The notes beneath the pieces were generated by a model, which saw nothing but the letters and a program-made list of their open reading frames with translations, was not told where the DNA came from and made no database searches. Shown piece by piece: positions 7,363 through 17,614 of a DNA stretch of 64,000 nt. A program made the position numbers and the translations under genes. Position 1 is the stretch's first letter. Each line of letters starts with the position of its first letter. This stretch comes from Thermoanaerobacterium xylanolyticum LX-11. Lineage in GTDB: Bacteria; Bacillota; Thermoanaerobacteria; Thermoanaerobacterales; Thermoanaerobacteraceae. Location: assembly GCF_000189775.2 (NCBI RefSeq), contig NC_015555.1, positions 376,001-440,000 of the forward strand, in the 5' to 3' direction.

Positions 7363-8271
7363 ATGTACGATTTGATTATACTGGGTGGCGGCCCAGCGGG
7401 ACTTGCGGCAGGTCTCTATGCTTGCAGATCTAAATTAGATACTGTAATGATAGAGCAAATGTATGTGGGAGGACAGATAGTGACCACATACGAAATAGAG
7501 AATTACCCGGGATTTGACGGTATTAGCGGCCCTGATCTTATAAACAAAATGGAATCTCAAGCTAAAAGGTATGGGCTGCAGATTTACAATGAGGAGGTTG
7601 TGGGGTTAGACATCACAGGCAACGTAAAAAAAGTCACCACCAACAAGAAGACTTATGAGGCGAAAGCAATAATAATAGCTACAGGTGCTACACCTAAAGA
7701 GTTAGGATTTGATAAAGAGAGAAAATTCAGAGGCTCAGGTGTTTCATATTGTGCTACGTGTGATGGGGCATTTTATAAGGATCAAGTAGTTGCTGTTGTA
7801 GGCGGTGGCGATACTGCAATGGAAGACTCAAACTACCTTACGAAATTTGCTAAGAAGGTATATGTAATTCATAGGAGAGATAAATTAAGGGCTTCTAAAA
7901 CCCTTCAAGATAGAGCTTTTGCAAATCCTAAGATAGAGTTTATCTGGGACACTGTTGTGAAGGATATACAAGGAGAATATGGTGTTGAAGGATTAGTCTT
8001 AAAAAATGTGAAGACGAATGAAGAAACCACATTAAAAGTTGATGGTGTATTTATTGCCATAGGATTAAGCCCAAATTCGGAATTAGTAAAAGGCATCGTC
8101 GATACAGATGAGTATGGTTACATAATAACCGATGAAGACATGAAGACAAATGTTCCGGGTGTTTTTGCTGCGGGAGATGTTAGGAAAAAGACATTGAGGC
8201 AGGTAGTGACAGCAACGGCAGATGGTGCTATTGCTGCTTATGTAGCTGAAAAGTATATAGATAGCCTTTAA
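7363..8271 (+). CDS. trxB: thioredoxin-disulfide reductase
   Basis: A 302-aa low-molecular-weight thioredoxin reductase. It passes electrons from NADPH through FAD to thioredoxin in the cytoplasm. The FAD site GGGPAGLAAG is near residue 9, the redox-active CATC near 135, the NAD(P) site GGGDTAMED near 152, and the second FAD motif GVFAAGDV near 267. HRRDKLRAS near 172 fits an NADPH-type loop. Length is normal. The start follows AAAGGAGTGATT. No thioredoxin gene is adjacent. The gene ends in a bidirectional terminator shared with the convergent LysM gene. Confidence 0.95.
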   Translation: MYDLIILGGGPAGLAAGLYACRSKLDTVMIEQMYVGGQIVTTYEIENYPGFDGISGPDLINKMESQAKRYGLQIYNEEVVGLDITGNVKKVTTNKKTYEAKAIIIATGATPKELGFDKERKFRGSGVSYCATCDGAFYKDQVVAVVGGGDTAMEDSNYLTKFAKKVYVIHRRDKLRASKTLQDRAFANPKIEFIWDTVVKDIQGEYGVEGLVLKNVKTNEETTLKVDGVFIAIGLSPNSELVKGIVDTDEYGYIITDEDMKTNVPGVFAAGDVRKKTLRQVVTATADGAIAAYVAEKYIDSL

Positions 8272-8304
8272 AAAAAGACCATCCATTAATGGATGGCCTT
8301 TTCT
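8271..8304. terminator. bidirectional terminator, trxB / LysM gene
   Basis: GACCATCCATTAATGGATGG-type hairpin with A6 on one side and a T-rich tract on the other, placed between convergent genes. Confidence 0.85.
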
Positions 8305-9178
8305 ATTCCTGATTTTCATCTTCTTTTTTATCGTCTTTCTTTTCATTTTCTTTGGTTTCATCGTCATCGCTTTGTGTTTTAGTGTCATTGCTGATTTCAG
8401 ACTCTTTCAAGGTAGGTATTATTATTCTCTGTCCAGGGTATATGAGGGAAGGATTTTGAATGTCAGGGTTAGCTCTTAATATTGCATCGACTGTAGTATT
8501 GAATCTTGCAGCAATATTGTAAAGTGTATCGCCAGGTTTTACCACGTACACCATTCTGCCTTCTTTATGATGTTCAAACGGTGGATTATAAGGCATAGTA
8601 GGAGATGTTTTTGGTGGACACGGTATGACGACAGTCTGACCTGGATAAATCATGTTTGGGTCCATAAAATAGTTGGCTCTTAATATCTCATCAAGAGGAA
8701 CGCCGAATTTGTTTGCTATGCTCCATAATGTATCGCCAGGCTGAACGATGTAATTTGTTGGACATGGCATATTGTACATTAGCGCTGCCGGTATGTTGTG
8801 TATTTCACCGAATGATCCTGTATAAGTGTTATGAGCATAAGACATTTCAGGTGCTGACTGCATAGGAATATTTCCGCCTGGTATAAAAAGCATTTGTCCT
8901 GGATAAATTGTGTATGGGTAAAGTATGTTATTTACATAAATGATCGATTCATAAGGGATGCCAAATTTTTGGCCTATTAGGTAAATTGTATCGCCAGGCA
9001 TGACTGTATAATAGACTCCAGTAACTGGCACTATTAATGTTTGGCCAGGATATATAAGCGATGGATTGATGATGTTGTTTCTCGAAATAATGGCTTCCAC
9101 AGAAGTATTAAACTTTTTTGCAATTGAGAATAAAGTATCTCCGGACTTTACGACATACGTAAATTCCAATGTAACCAT
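8303..9178 (-). CDS. protein with four LysM repeats
   Basis: A 291-aa protein with four LysM domains, each with the pattern V-x-x-G-D-T-L-x-x-I-A and ending YPGQ-x-x-x-IP. They sit near residues 7-52, 56-101, 139-185 and 210-257. The C-terminal tail of about 30 residues is almost all Asp, Glu, Lys and Asn. ATG 9178 follows AAAGGAGGAG. No signal peptide or membrane segment is visible. LysM proteins without a signal are typical of spore coat and cortex proteins (SafA/YhbB-like) in Firmicutes, which fits the neighbouring cwlD and coat genes. That role is inferred. Confidence 0.85.
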   Translation of the reverse strand: MVTLEFTYVVKSGDTLFSIAKKFNTSVEAIISRNNIINPSLIYPGQTLIVPVTGVYYTVMPGDTIYLIGQKFGIPYESIIYVNNILYPYTIYPGQMLFIPGGNIPMQSAPEMSYAHNTYTGSFGEIHNIPAALMYNMPCPTNYIVQPGDTLWSIANKFGVPLDEILRANYFMDPNMIYPGQTVVIPCPPKTSPTMPYNPPFEHHKEGRMVYVVKPGDTLYNIAARFNTTVDAILRANPDIQNPSLIYPGQRIIIPTLKESEISNDTKTQSDDDETKENEKKDDKKEDENQE

Positions 9179-9298
9179 ATTTATACTCCTCCTTTCCATA
9201 TTCATAATATGTATTTTGAAGTTTATGGTGACATAGTTGCGTCTATATTTGAATATTTTATATTGTGGCTTTTTAATAAAAGTGGAGGAGAAATTCAG

Positions 9299-9973
9299 AT
9301 GAAACGGTATAGATATTTTTTCTTTATCGTCATAGCTTTAATGTTTATTGCTCTATTGAGTTTTTTAAGCAAAACTGTTGAGACAGTAAATCAAATTCCT
9401 TTGATGAATAAGATCGTTATAATCGATGCTGGTCACGGAGGAAGTGATCCGGGTAAGCCCGGCAAATATGGAGAAAACGAGGATAAATTAAATCTTAAAA
9501 TAGCGTTAAAGCTTAAAGACTTAATAGAGGAAAGCGGTGGAATAGCACTTATGACGAGAGAAGATGACACATTGTCAGATAAAGACATAATGAAGGATTT
9601 AAAAAATAGAGTACATGCTGGCAATGATGTAAAAGGCGATATTATGTTAAGCATTCACCTAAATAGTTTTCCTGATCCAAGGTATAAAGGGGCACAGGTT
9701 TTTTATCAAAAAGATTCAAAGGAAGGCAAACTTTTAGCAGAAATAATCCAAGATGAGCTTAGAAAGACGTTAGATCCCAACAATGACCGAATGGCCAAAG
9801 AGACAAGTACATTCTATATTTTGAGGCATGCAAAAATGCCTGCTGTGATAATAGAGTGTGGCTTCATGTCCAACCCTGAGGAAGAGAGGCTTTTAAATGA
9901 TGAAAACTATCAATATAAGATAGCGTGGGCCATATACAAAGGTGTAAATAGGTATTTTAAAGAAAAATCTTGA
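9299..9973 (+). CDS. cwlD: germination-type N-acetylmuramoyl-L-alanine amidase (CwlD-like)
   Basis: A 224-aa Amidase_3 protein with an N-terminal membrane anchor (about residues 5-23). The zinc-site motifs are [12 protein letters not shown] near 42, E near 57, SIHLNS near 117, and the catalytic [12 protein letters not shown] near 184. CwlD removes stem peptides from spore-cortex muramic acid so that muramic delta-lactam can form. ATG 9299 follows AGTGGAGGAG; the in-frame ATG 90 bp upstream lacks a ribosome-binding site. Size and single-domain form match CwlD rather than vegetative amidases. A GerS-like lipoprotein, which activates CwlD in Clostridioides difficile, is encoded at 46605. Confidence 0.85.
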   Translation: MKRYRYFFFIVIALMFIALLSFLSKTVETVNQIPLMNKIVIIDAGHGGSDPGKPGKYGENEDKLNLKIALKLKDLIEESGGIALMTREDDTLSDKDIMKDLKNRVHAGNDVKGDIMLSIHLNSFPDPRYKGAQVFYQKDSKEGKLLAEIIQDELRKTLDPNNDRMAKETSTFYILRHAKMPAVIIECGFMSNPEEERLLNDENYQYKIAWAIYKGVNRYFKEKS

Positions 9974-10001
9974 GTCCTTGTTTAAGGGATCTTTTTTTTG
10001 T
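9974..10001 (+). terminator. probable terminator after cwlD
   Basis: An imperfect TCCTT/AAGGGA hairpin followed by eight T residues directly after the stop codon. Confidence 0.6.
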
Positions 10002-10077
10002 ATACTTAAAGTAAAGAAATCATACAAATTGGGCAAAATATTTGTGTATAACATTTATTTGAAACGATGGAGGAATT

Positions 10078-11016
10078 ATGGAGATCATAAATAAAATTAT
10101 TGATAACGTAAATAAAGTTATAGTGGGCAAAGCCGAAGAAGTAAAGCTTGTCCTTACAGCGCTTTTATCTGGTGGACATGTTCTTATAGAGGATGTTCCT
10201 GGAGTTGGAAAGACATCATTAGTAAAGGCATTGGCTAAATCCATAAGTGCAGATTTTAAGAGGATTCAATTTACGCCGGATTTATTGCCGTCAGATGTCA
10301 TTGGAGTTTCCATATATAATCCTGAAAAAGGTGTCTTTGAATTTAAACAAGGTCCTATAATGAGCCAAATTCTTTTGGCAGACGAAATAAATAGAACATC
10401 TCCTAAGACACAATCAAGTCTTTTAGAAGCTATGGAAGAAAGGCAGATTACTGTTGACGGAAATACTTATCATTTGCCTCGGCCATTTATGGTAATTGCC
10501 ACGCAAAATCCGATTGAATACGATGGAACATACAGATTACCTGAAGCGCAGTTAGACAGATTTATGATTAGAATAAGCTTAGGGTATCCAGATGTGAAGC
10601 ATGAAATAAACATGCTTAAGATGTTTGAAGTTTTAGATCCACTGGAAGATTTAAAATCAGTAGTATCAATTAGAGAGATTTTGAAGATGCAAGATGAAGT
10701 AAAATCTGTATATGTTGATGACAACATATTGATTTATATTATAGACATAGTAAATAAGACGAGAAATTCAGATATGGTTCTTTTAGGTGCAAGTCCAAGA
10801 GCGGCTTTAAATTTGATGAAGGCAGCCCAAGCAAAGGCGTTTATAGAAGGGCGCACTTACGTATTGCCTGATGATGTAAAATATTTATGTGTGCCAGTTT
10901 TGTCTCACAGGATAATATTAAAAAATGAGATGAGATTTAATAAAGTAGATGAAAAAAGCGTCATAAAAGACATTTTGAATACGGTAAAAGTTCCGGTGGT
11001 AAGAAAGTATGCGTAA
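10078..11016 (+). CDS. MoxR-family AAA ATPase
   Basis: A 312-aa MoxR ATPase. Walker A is EDVPGVGKTSLVK near residue 39, Walker B LLADEINR near 103, sensor 1 VIATQNPIEYDGTYRLPEAQLDRF near 140, and the arginine-bearing GASPRAAL near 240. MoxR proteins act as chaperones that mature or activate partner proteins and are almost always encoded with DUF58 and transglutaminase-like proteins, as here. ATG follows GGAGGAATT. Its stop overlaps the DUF58 start by 8 nt. Confidence 0.92.
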   Translation: MEIINKIIDNVNKVIVGKAEEVKLVLTALLSGGHVLIEDVPGVGKTSLVKALAKSISADFKRIQFTPDLLPSDVIGVSIYNPEKGVFEFKQGPIMSQILLADEINRTSPKTQSSLLEAMEERQITVDGNTYHLPRPFMVIATQNPIEYDGTYRLPEAQLDRFMIRISLGYPDVKHEINMLKMFEVLDPLEDLKSVVSIREILKMQDEVKSVYVDDNILIYIIDIVNKTRNSDMVLLGASPRAALNLMKAAQAKAFIEGRTYVLPDDVKYLCVPVLSHRIILKNEMRFNKVDEKSVIKDILNTVKVPVVRKYA

Positions 11017-12163
11017 CTTCATTTTATTATTGTCATTTACCATTGTTTCTTTTCTTTTTGCGGTTTTTACCAGCGGTGAAATATTGTATTATATTTCCTT
11101 TGTAAATGTGGCTTTATTGTCGCTAAGTTTTTTATATGCCGCAATAGGCATTTTATCTGTATCAATAGAAATTTATATTGACAGCACCGAAATCTATGTT
11201 GACGATAAGGTCAAGTACAGCATAAAGATTAAAAACAAATTGTTTTTGCCACTGGCATTTGTGTCAATTGACGAAAATAATAAAAACTTTTTTCCTATTG
11301 CGACAAATTTGAATCCATTTCAGAAAAAAGTTATTAAAAGAAACGTTTTGTTTAAAAAAAGAGGGATATATACTGTTGGCCCGATTACAGTAAAGATAAA
11401 GGATCCTTTCAGCATATTTCAAATGAAGAAGACGGTCAATAGACGATATAATATAGTGGTGTATCCTAAGGTATACGATATTGCTTTTGATTTGCCCTTA
11501 GCTTTAGACATAGGTGGATTCGCAAGTCGTGCCAAGCAGTTTGAAGATTACACAAATTTGGCGAATTTAAGAGAATATGTGGACGGAGATAGTCTTAAAA
11601 AGGTTCATTGGCGGATATCAGCAAAGTTGCAAAAATTATATGTAAAAGAGTACCAGCATACGGCTTTAAGTGAAGTTGTTGTGTTGTGGGATTTGTACAA
11701 GAATCATTATAAAGCAGATGACGGGACTATAGATGAGATGACGGCAGAGTGTGTGCTTTCACTAGTAAAATATTGTCTTACAAATGGGATCCCTGTACGG
11801 CTTATTGATTACGATACGAATAGGTCGTTAGCACAGTGTAGCAGAGTAAAGGATTTTAGTATAATTAAACTTTTGACTTTAAAGTTGTTTCCTATTTATG
11901 AAATGGATTTTGGCAAAAAATTGTTTGAGTACGTAAGTGGCCTTCCACGAGATTCTACGATGGCTGTTGTTACTCCATCCGTTGATGAAACATTATTGAA
12001 AGTTTTGGCTCAAGTCAATATTAATCAAAACATTGCAATCTTTTATACCAATAAAGATAGATTGGATGAAAAAACGAAAAACAGACTGGAAAATTTAGGG
12101 ATAAAAATAACATCTTGGAGAGATATGTATGAAGGTGTACACATGGAAGTTCAATATAATTGA
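11009..12163 (+). CDS. DUF58 domain membrane protein
   Basis: A 384-aa protein. Two N-terminal membrane segments (about residues 5-22 and 28-48) are followed by a beta-rich region. The DUF58 core contains GDSLKKVHWRISAKLQKLYVKEY near residue 193 and a VWA-like fold after it. It overlaps moxR by 8 nt and the next gene by 35 nt, so translation is probably coupled. In this operon type the MoxR ATPase is thought to act with the DUF58 VWA-like domain. No substrate is known. Confidence 0.9.
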   Translation: MRNFILLLSFTIVSFLFAVFTSGEILYYISFVNVALLSLSFLYAAIGILSVSIEIYIDSTEIYVDDKVKYSIKIKNKLFLPLAFVSIDENNKNFFPIATNLNPFQKKVIKRNVLFKKRGIYTVGPITVKIKDPFSIFQMKKTVNRRYNIVVYPKVYDIAFDLPLALDIGGFASRAKQFEDYTNLANLREYVDGDSLKKVHWRISAKLQKLYVKEYQHTALSEVVVLWDLYKNHYKADDGTIDEMTAECVLSLVKYCLTNGIPVRLIDYDTNRSLAQCSRVKDFSIIKLLTLKLFPIYEMDFGKKLFEYVSGLPRDSTMAVVTPSVDETLLKVLAQVNINQNIAIFYTNKDRLDEKTKNRLENLGIKITSWRDMYEGVHMEVQYN

Positions 12164-14279
12164 GTATATTATGACGTCTTTATTGACAGTAATTCTGTCT
12201 CTCTCGGTATTTGTCGGCTTGAATTTTAAAGTAGACATTGTAGAAGTGACTTCTTTGACTTTGGTGTTTGTAGCGCTTTCGACTATTTTCTTAAAGAGAC
12301 CTCAGCTTGTAGTCACTTTTTTGTCAACTTTCATATTAGTTGATTTGTATTATTTTTACATGAGAAAAGATGTGCTTACAAAAGTCGTATTAGAAATTGA
12401 TAAATACGTCAATTGGCTTTATATATACATGAGTGAGCCAAACTGGCCTGAAGGATTTAGTCGGTTGACAAACAAATACTTTTTTACAACAGTCTTGTTG
12501 AGTGTTTTTTTGATTTCGCTTGTTATTACTTTTTTAAACAGGATTTTAAAAAGTTATTTCTTGACTATGCTGTTTGGCATACTTGTATTAGTTTTTCAGT
12601 GGTACAATTACGTAGACAAAGCATATGCTTTTTTAGTATTCTATGTAGCAGCAAGTTTTATAAACATGTCAGTAATCAACTATCAAAAAGCGGGAAATGG
12701 AAAAGCTTCCATCGCAAGTCTTTTGGTTATCGCAATTTTGTTTTCATCTATAAGCACGGCTATTGCATACACGGCGCCGAAAAATTTTCACCCTTTAGTG
12801 TGGCAAACATTAAATGATAAATTTTACGCTGCATTTCCATTTACAAAAACATGGAGAAATGGCATAGGAAGTACAAGTGATGCAAATAGCTTTACAACAG
12901 ATTTTAGTTCATTTTCTCAAGATTTAGGCGGACCAGAAACTGTAAGCGATCAAGTAGTAATGAGGGTAAAAGCTGATGAGAGTCTGTACTTAAGAGGTGA
13001 AGTGTTTGATACTTATGAAAACAACAAATGGACTAATTCAGTAGTTCAGCACAGTTTTGGGAGGGATAATTACTTTCAACCGGAATTTGATAAAAATATT
13101 AAATACACGATAAAAAGTGTGGAGATTTACCCTGTTGCAATGGATACCAATATTATTTTTTCGCCTTGGCAGCCTTACCATGTAAATATCAGCAATATAT
13201 ACGATAGAAGTACGTTAGCCATGACGACAGCAGGTAGACATGTGAAAAGCGGGTACACAGTACAGTATTACAAGACGGAAATAAGTGCAAGTTCTCTGGA
13301 GAAGGACAAGGTAGTAAATAGCAGTGACATGAGCATGTACTTACAGTATCCTTCTAATCTTCCAGAGAGGGTGAAAGAACTTGCATTAAGCATTACAAAG
13401 GACAAGAAAACTGATTATGACAAAGTAAAGGCTATCGAGCAGTACTTGAGAAATACTTATAAATACAATCTTGATGTCCCTGATACGCCACAGGGAAGAG
13501 ATTTTGTTGATTACTTCCTTTTTGACTTAAAACAGGGGTATTGCACATACTTTGCAACATCAATGGTTATAATGCTTAGGACAATAGGGCTACCTGCCAG
13601 ATATGTTGTAGGATTTAAGATGCCTTCACAACCTGTATTAGGTAGTGAATATGACATAAAAGAATCTTATGCACATGCATGGGTGGAGGTGCCTTTTCAA
13701 AACAGCGGTTGGGTGACGTTTGAGCCGACGGCAATTTATCAAGAAACTTATGCAGGTGCATCTTCAGTTAATAATAGCGATGTGTCAGCAGTACAGCAAA
13801 AGAATGATAGTAGCACTGTTCCTCTTACTAAGTCAAATGCCAACCAAAATTCGGTACAAAATAAACCTATAGGGGGTTTATCCAAAAATAACACATCCAA
13901 CAAAAATACGCATAGAATGGTACTATTTGTTGCTTTGCTTCTTTTATTAGCCATATTTGCAGCTATCAGATATGTTTTATTAAAGAGACATCTTAGTTCA
14001 AGAAGAAGTGCCTTTTTGTACTACTACAATAAAATTTTAAAAAGGCTTAAAAGGAGAGGATTTAAAAGATATGACAGTGAAACCACTGTAGAGTTTCAAA
14101 ATAGAATATTGGATATGGGCTTTTCTGACTTCGACAAGATTACAAAAATTTATAATGATTTAGTGTATGGCAACATGGAACCATCAGAAGAAGATATCAT
14201 TTATATAAAGGAGTATCTTAAGAAAAATATGGGGTATAAAAAGTTTAGTGGTAGTAAACCGGGTGATTTGATTAATTGA
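12129..14279 (+). CDS. transglutaminase-like membrane protein (TgpA type)
   Basis: A 716-aa protein. About six N-terminal membrane helices (to residue 210) precede an extracellular transglutaminase domain. The catalytic triad is visible: Cys in QGYCTYFATS near 474, His in YAHAWVEV near 516, and Asp/Glu in WVTFEPT near 533. A Ser/Asn/Gln-rich linker, one more membrane helix near 595-615 and a cytoplasmic DUF4129-like tail follow. ATG 12129 lies in the DUF58 gene; ATG 12171 is a possible alternative. TgpA-type proteins are thought to act in the envelope. The triad is intact, so activity is likely, but the substrate is unknown. Confidence 0.88.
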   Translation: MKVYTWKFNIIEYIMTSLLTVILSLSVFVGLNFKVDIVEVTSLTLVFVALSTIFLKRPQLVVTFLSTFILVDLYYFYMRKDVLTKVVLEIDKYVNWLYIYMSEPNWPEGFSRLTNKYFFTTVLLSVFLISLVITFLNRILKSYFLTMLFGILVLVFQWYNYVDKAYAFLVFYVAASFINMSVINYQKAGNGKASIASLLVIAILFSSISTAIAYTAPKNFHPLVWQTLNDKFYAAFPFTKTWRNGIGSTSDANSFTTDFSSFSQDLGGPETVSDQVVMRVKADESLYLRGEVFDTYENNKWTNSVVQHSFGRDNYFQPEFDKNIKYTIKSVEIYPVAMDTNIIFSPWQPYHVNISNIYDRSTLAMTTAGRHVKSGYTVQYYKTEISASSLEKDKVVNSSDMSMYLQYPSNLPERVKELALSITKDKKTDYDKVKAIEQYLRNTYKYNLDVPDTPQGRDFVDYFLFDLKQGYCTYFATSMVIMLRTIGLPARYVVGFKMPSQPVLGSEYDIKESYAHAWVEVPFQNSGWVTFEPTAIYQETYAGASSVNNSDVSAVQQKNDSSTVPLTKSNANQNSVQNKPIGGLSKNNTSNKNTHRMVLFVALLLLLAIFAAIRYVLLKRHLSSRRSAFLYYYNKILKRLKRRGFKRYDSETTVEFQNRILDMGFSDFDKITKIYNDLVYGNMEPSEEDIIYIKEYLKKNMGYKKFSGSKPGDLIN

Positions 14280-14348
14280 CATTAATATGTTATCGAATAT
14301 ATAATATATTTGGAGTTGTTATTATTTCTCCTGATAGGAGGCTTGCTG

Positions 14349-14762
14349 ATGGTTTTAAGTTACGAGCCTGGAGTAAAAAGCAGAATTATGGTTTGCGTTA
14401 CTCCGCAAAAGAGCTGCCAAAGGCTTGTTGAAAGAGGAGCAGAGAGGGCGAAAGAGACAAATGGGGAATTTTGTGTTGTGTATGTGAATAAAAACAATGA
14501 TATATATAAAGATTTGAAGGAACACAAGATCTTAGTCGAACTCTTTGAGATGGCTCAGAAATTAGGTGGCAGAGTATCCATATTGGTTGGAAAGAAGATT
14601 TCAGATGCTTTAGCTGAATTTGCTGCTGAAAACGATATTACAGAGATAATAGTAGGCAAATCATTGAGATCTGCCTTTGACGTATTGATTCATGGAGATG
14701 TGATAAATCCTCTCATAAAGCGGGTTGAGGAGAAGAATATAATCGTTGAAGTCATAGAATGA
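14349..14762 (+). CDS. universal-stress-protein-like domain protein
   Basis: A 137-aa protein with a UspA/KdpD-type alpha/beta fold: RIMVCVTPQKSCQRLVERGAERA near the start and EIIVGKSLRSAFDVLIHGDVINPLIK near residue 100. ATG 14349 has AGGAGG 7 nt upstream; a TTG 39 bp further up lacks a site. The typical GxxGS-type nucleotide loop is altered to GKSLRS, and the family resemblance is to the Usp domain of KdpD sensors. It stands between the transglutaminase operon and cdaA, with a strong terminator overlapping its stop codon. Confidence 0.72.
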   Translation: MVLSYEPGVKSRIMVCVTPQKSCQRLVERGAERAKETNGEFCVVYVNKNNDIYKDLKEHKILVELFEMAQKLGGRVSILVGKKISDALAEFAAENDITEIIVGKSLRSAFDVLIHGDVINPLIKRVEEKNIIVEVIE

Positions 14763-14785
14763 CTGTCATTCTATGACTTTTTTCT
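14749..14785 (+). terminator. terminator after the Usp-like gene
   Basis: AAGTCATAGAATGA and its exact complement, a 3-nt loop, then six T residues. The left arm covers the last codons and the stop of the gene. Confidence 0.92.
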
Positions 14786-14895
14786 TTATTTAATCCACTA
14801 AGTTTATAGGATTTTCCGAATTATTAGTGTATAATTATTATGAGCAAGTACTAAAATTATATTAGTTTACAATTTTGCCTCAAGAGGTGAGCTTT

Positions 14896-15729
14896 TTGTT
14901 CAATGGCCTTATAGAAATAATAAAGACTATGAGAGTAAATGACATCGTAGATATAGCGATAATAGCTTATGTAACGTACCGCCTTATATTAGTCATACGA
15001 AAAACCAGAGCTGAGCAACTATTTAAAGGAATTATAATTCTTTTAATACTTACAAAATTAAGCGAGTGGCTGCAGCTTAGGACAGTCAATTATATTTTAA
15101 GCAATGCAATGACTGTTGGCGTTATAGCACTTTTAATAGTATTTCAGCCGGAACTGAGGAGAGCTTTAGAATCTCTCGGTAGAAGCGAGTTTATTAAAAG
15201 AAACTTTTTCATAATAAACGATGAAGTCCAGGATATAGCCGATGTCATAAGTGAGATATGTGATGCTGTTCAATTCTTGTCCAGATCTAAAATAGGTGCT
15301 TTGATTGTTTTGGAAAGAAATACTGGTTTAAATGAATTGATAGAAACCGGCATTTCACTTGATTCTAAAATATCCAGTGAGCTTCTCATAAATACCTTTA
15401 TACCAAATACCCCCCTTCACGATGGAGCGGTTATAATAAGAGGCGATAGGATAATGGCCGCTGGATGTTTTTTGCCACTTACTGACAATCAAAATTTAAG
15501 CACTGAGCTTGGTACGAGGCATAGAGCTGCCATAGGTGTGACTGAAGTGTCAGATGCTGTATCAGTCATAGTTTCAGAAGAAACTGGTACTATATCACTT
15601 GCTCAGAACGGAAGAATATCAAGGCATTTGGATATAAAGACTTTAAAAGAAGTTCTTTTAAGTATGTTCAAGGTGAAGGACAGCAAAGGCTCTAACTGGT
15701 TCAAATGGGGGAATAAACATGCTGAGTAA
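14896..15729 (+). CDS. cdaA: diadenylate cyclase CdaA
   Basis: A 277-aa membrane-bound diadenylate cyclase that makes c-di-AMP from two ATP. Three N-terminal helices (about residues 12-85) precede the DAC domain, which carries the active-site motifs DGAVII near 179 and GTRHRAAIG near 209. TTG 14896 follows GAGGTGA with good spacing; an in-frame TTG at 14875 lacks one. The next gene, cdaR, overlaps by 11 nt, as in Bacillus where CdaR regulates CdaA and GlmM inhibits it. c-di-AMP controls potassium and osmolyte balance and wall homeostasis. Confidence 0.95.
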   Translation: MFNGLIEIIKTMRVNDIVDIAIIAYVTYRLILVIRKTRAEQLFKGIIILLILTKLSEWLQLRTVNYILSNAMTVGVIALLIVFQPELRRALESLGRSEFIKRNFFIINDEVQDIADVISEICDAVQFLSRSKIGALIVLERNTGLNELIETGISLDSKISSELLINTFIPNTPLHDGAVIIRGDRIMAAGCFLPLTDNQNLSTELGTRHRAAIGVTEVSDAVSVIVSEETGTISLAQNGRISRHLDIKTLKEVLLSMFKVKDSKGSNWFKWGNKHAE

Positions 15730-16909
15730 AAACCTACCTATAAAAATACTTTCGGTTGTAATAGCTTTTATATTGTGGCTTTATGTGATGGGTGAGAAGA
15801 ACCCAGAGATATCTTATGATGTAGGCAATATTCCTGTAAATATAGTGAATGTCAATACGCTTGACAAGAAAGGATTGACGCTTATAGGAGATAAAAATTT
15901 CTCGGTGACAGTCAGGATTAAAGGACGAAGAAGCGATGTGATGAATGTAAGACCTTCAGACATACAGGTTGAAGCAGACGTCAGCAGGATAATAACAAAG
16001 GGGATAAATGTCGTGCCTATTGAAGTAAGTTCACTTCCTAAAAATGTGACATTTGTTTCTGCAAATCCTTCAGAGGTAAAGCTTGATGTAGACAAAGTTT
16101 CAAGAGTACAGATGCCAGTGCACGTAAAGGTCAATGGAGCTGTAATGGATGGCTTTGCTATGAAGCCTGCCGTGGTGACTCCTGGTGAAGTAGTGATTAC
16201 CGGTCCTGAAAGCAAAGTGAATTTGATAAAAGATGTTGTAGCACAAGTTGATATGACTAATAAATCAAAGGATGTAAGCATATCTGTCCCTGTTGAACCG
16301 GTAGACAGAAATGGCAACGAAGTCAAAGGCGTAGATGTGAATCCTGGATATATTAAAGTGGATATAGATGTGAACAAGGCCATAAGAGTACCTGTAAATG
16401 CAAAAATATTTGGCAAACCTATGGATGGATATGATGTTGCACAAGTAAGTGTCTTGCCTGAGTACGTTTATGTGACGGGAGATGATGCTGTATTAAATAC
16501 CATCAAAAGCGTTGACACTAAGCAGATAGACATATCGGGCAAAAACACGTCTGTCACCGAAAGCGTGCCTTTTGACCTTCCAAATGGTATGAGCCTTGTG
16601 AAAAGTGATAGCACTGCAAAAGTTTTTATAGATATTGAAAAAATCGTTACAAACAACATCACACTAAGTAGTATAGATGTTAAAGGTGGCGACAACAAAA
16701 ATGTCACTATTCTAAATCCTAACATAGTGATAACAGTCACTGGTCCGGAGAATGTGGTAGATTCAGCTACTTCCAGCGATTTTAATGCTTATGTAGATGC
16801 TACAAATGCAACTACAGGTACACAGACATTGCCAGTAAATGTGACTACAAATTTGAATCTGAAGATAGTTAAAGTAAATCCACAATCTGTGGATGTCAAT
16901 ATTCAATGA
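15719..16909 (+). CDS. cdaR: YbbR-domain regulator of CdaA (CdaR)
   Basis: A 396-aa protein with one N-terminal membrane helix (about residues 7-23) and about four extracytoplasmic YbbR repeats. Repeat hallmarks include PVNIVNVNTLDKKGL near 38, VKVNGAVMDGFAM near 139, AKIFGKPMDGYDV near 224 and a last degenerate copy near 305-395. It is strongly beta-predicted and rich in Val, Asp and Asn. ATG follows GGGGGAATAAAC inside cdaA. CdaR binds CdaA and tunes its cyclase activity. In Bacillus glmM comes next; here five other genes and plsC intervene before glmM. Confidence 0.92.
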   Translation: MLSKNLPIKILSVVIAFILWLYVMGEKNPEISYDVGNIPVNIVNVNTLDKKGLTLIGDKNFSVTVRIKGRRSDVMNVRPSDIQVEADVSRIITKGINVVPIEVSSLPKNVTFVSANPSEVKLDVDKVSRVQMPVHVKVNGAVMDGFAMKPAVVTPGEVVITGPESKVNLIKDVVAQVDMTNKSKDVSISVPVEPVDRNGNEVKGVDVNPGYIKVDIDVNKAIRVPVNAKIFGKPMDGYDVAQVSVLPEYVYVTGDDAVLNTIKSVDTKQIDISGKNTSVTESVPFDLPNGMSLVKSDSTAKVFIDIEKIVTNNITLSSIDVKGGDNKNVTILNPNIVITVTGPENVVDSATSSDFNAYVDATNATTGTQTLPVNVTTNLNLKIVKVNPQSVDVNIQ

Positions 16910-16939
16910 TCTTTATTTTATAGTAGAAGGATGATCACA

Positions 16940-17614
16940 ATGGACTTTAAACGACTTACCGTAGTTCTTGGACATTATGGCACAGGCAAAACAGAAATAG
17001 CCATAAATTACGCAAGGTATATAAAGACATGCGGATATGATGTAGACATAGTAGATCTTGATATAGTAAATCCCTATTTTCGCCCAAGGGAGGTGAGAAA
17101 GGAACTTTTAGATAAATGGGGCATAAAAGTAATTGGTGTGGATGAAAAATACATGAATGCTGATATGCCGGCCTTATCCAGAGATATATACAGTGTCATA
17201 CAGAATGAAGAGAAGTATGCTGTATTTGATATAGGAGGCGACGATGCAGGAGCAATCGCGTTTGGGCAATATCACAATATATTAGCCGATAAAGATGTAG
17301 ATGTGCTTTTTGTAATAAATATAAACAGGCCGTTTACAAAAGATGTAGAATCTGCAATAAAATACATGACTCTTGTAGAAAATGCGGCAAGGATAAAAGT
17401 GACACACCTTGTAAATAACACACATCTGTCGTGCGAGACGACAGCAGACGATGTAATAAGAGGGATTGAAGTAACGGAAGACGTATCAAGGAAGACAGGC
17501 ATTCCTATAAAGATGACAGCCGCCAAGAAAGATGTAGCTGAAAAGCTTAAAAATATGGGATATGACGTTTTTCCTATAGATCTTTATATGAAAACACCTT
17601 GGAATAAAATATGA
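16940..17614 (+). CDS. P-loop ATPase (MinD/ParA-like fold)
   Basis: A 224-aa protein with Walker [14 protein letters not shown] near residue 11, [13 protein letters not shown] near 38 as switch I, and DIGGDD near 97 as Walker B. VININRPF near 128 and HLVNNTHLS near 155 match the ParA/CobQ-type fold. ATG 16940 has AGAAGGA 8 nt upstream. The stop overlaps the ferredoxin-subunit ATG (ATGA), so it is translationally coupled to the oxidoreductase operon. It could be a maturation or metal/cofactor-loading ATPase for that enzyme. No direct evidence fixes its role. Confidence 0.75.
   Translation: MDFKRLTVVLGHYGTGKTEIAINYARYIKTCGYDVDIVDLDIVNPYFRPREVRKELLDKWGIKVIGVDEKYMNADMPALSRDIYSVIQNEEKYAVFDIGGDDAGAIAFGQYHNILADKDVDVLFVININRPFTKDVESAIKYMTLVENAARIKVTHLVNNTHLSCETTADDVIRGIEVTEDVSRKTGIPIKMTAAKKDVAEKLKNMGYDVFPIDLYMKTPWNKI

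Noticed and set aside
15814-16416. 200-codon minus-strand ORF inside cdaR
   Set aside because: It is a shadow of the repetitive Val/Asp-rich cdaR coding frame, Thr/Ser-rich, without start signals.
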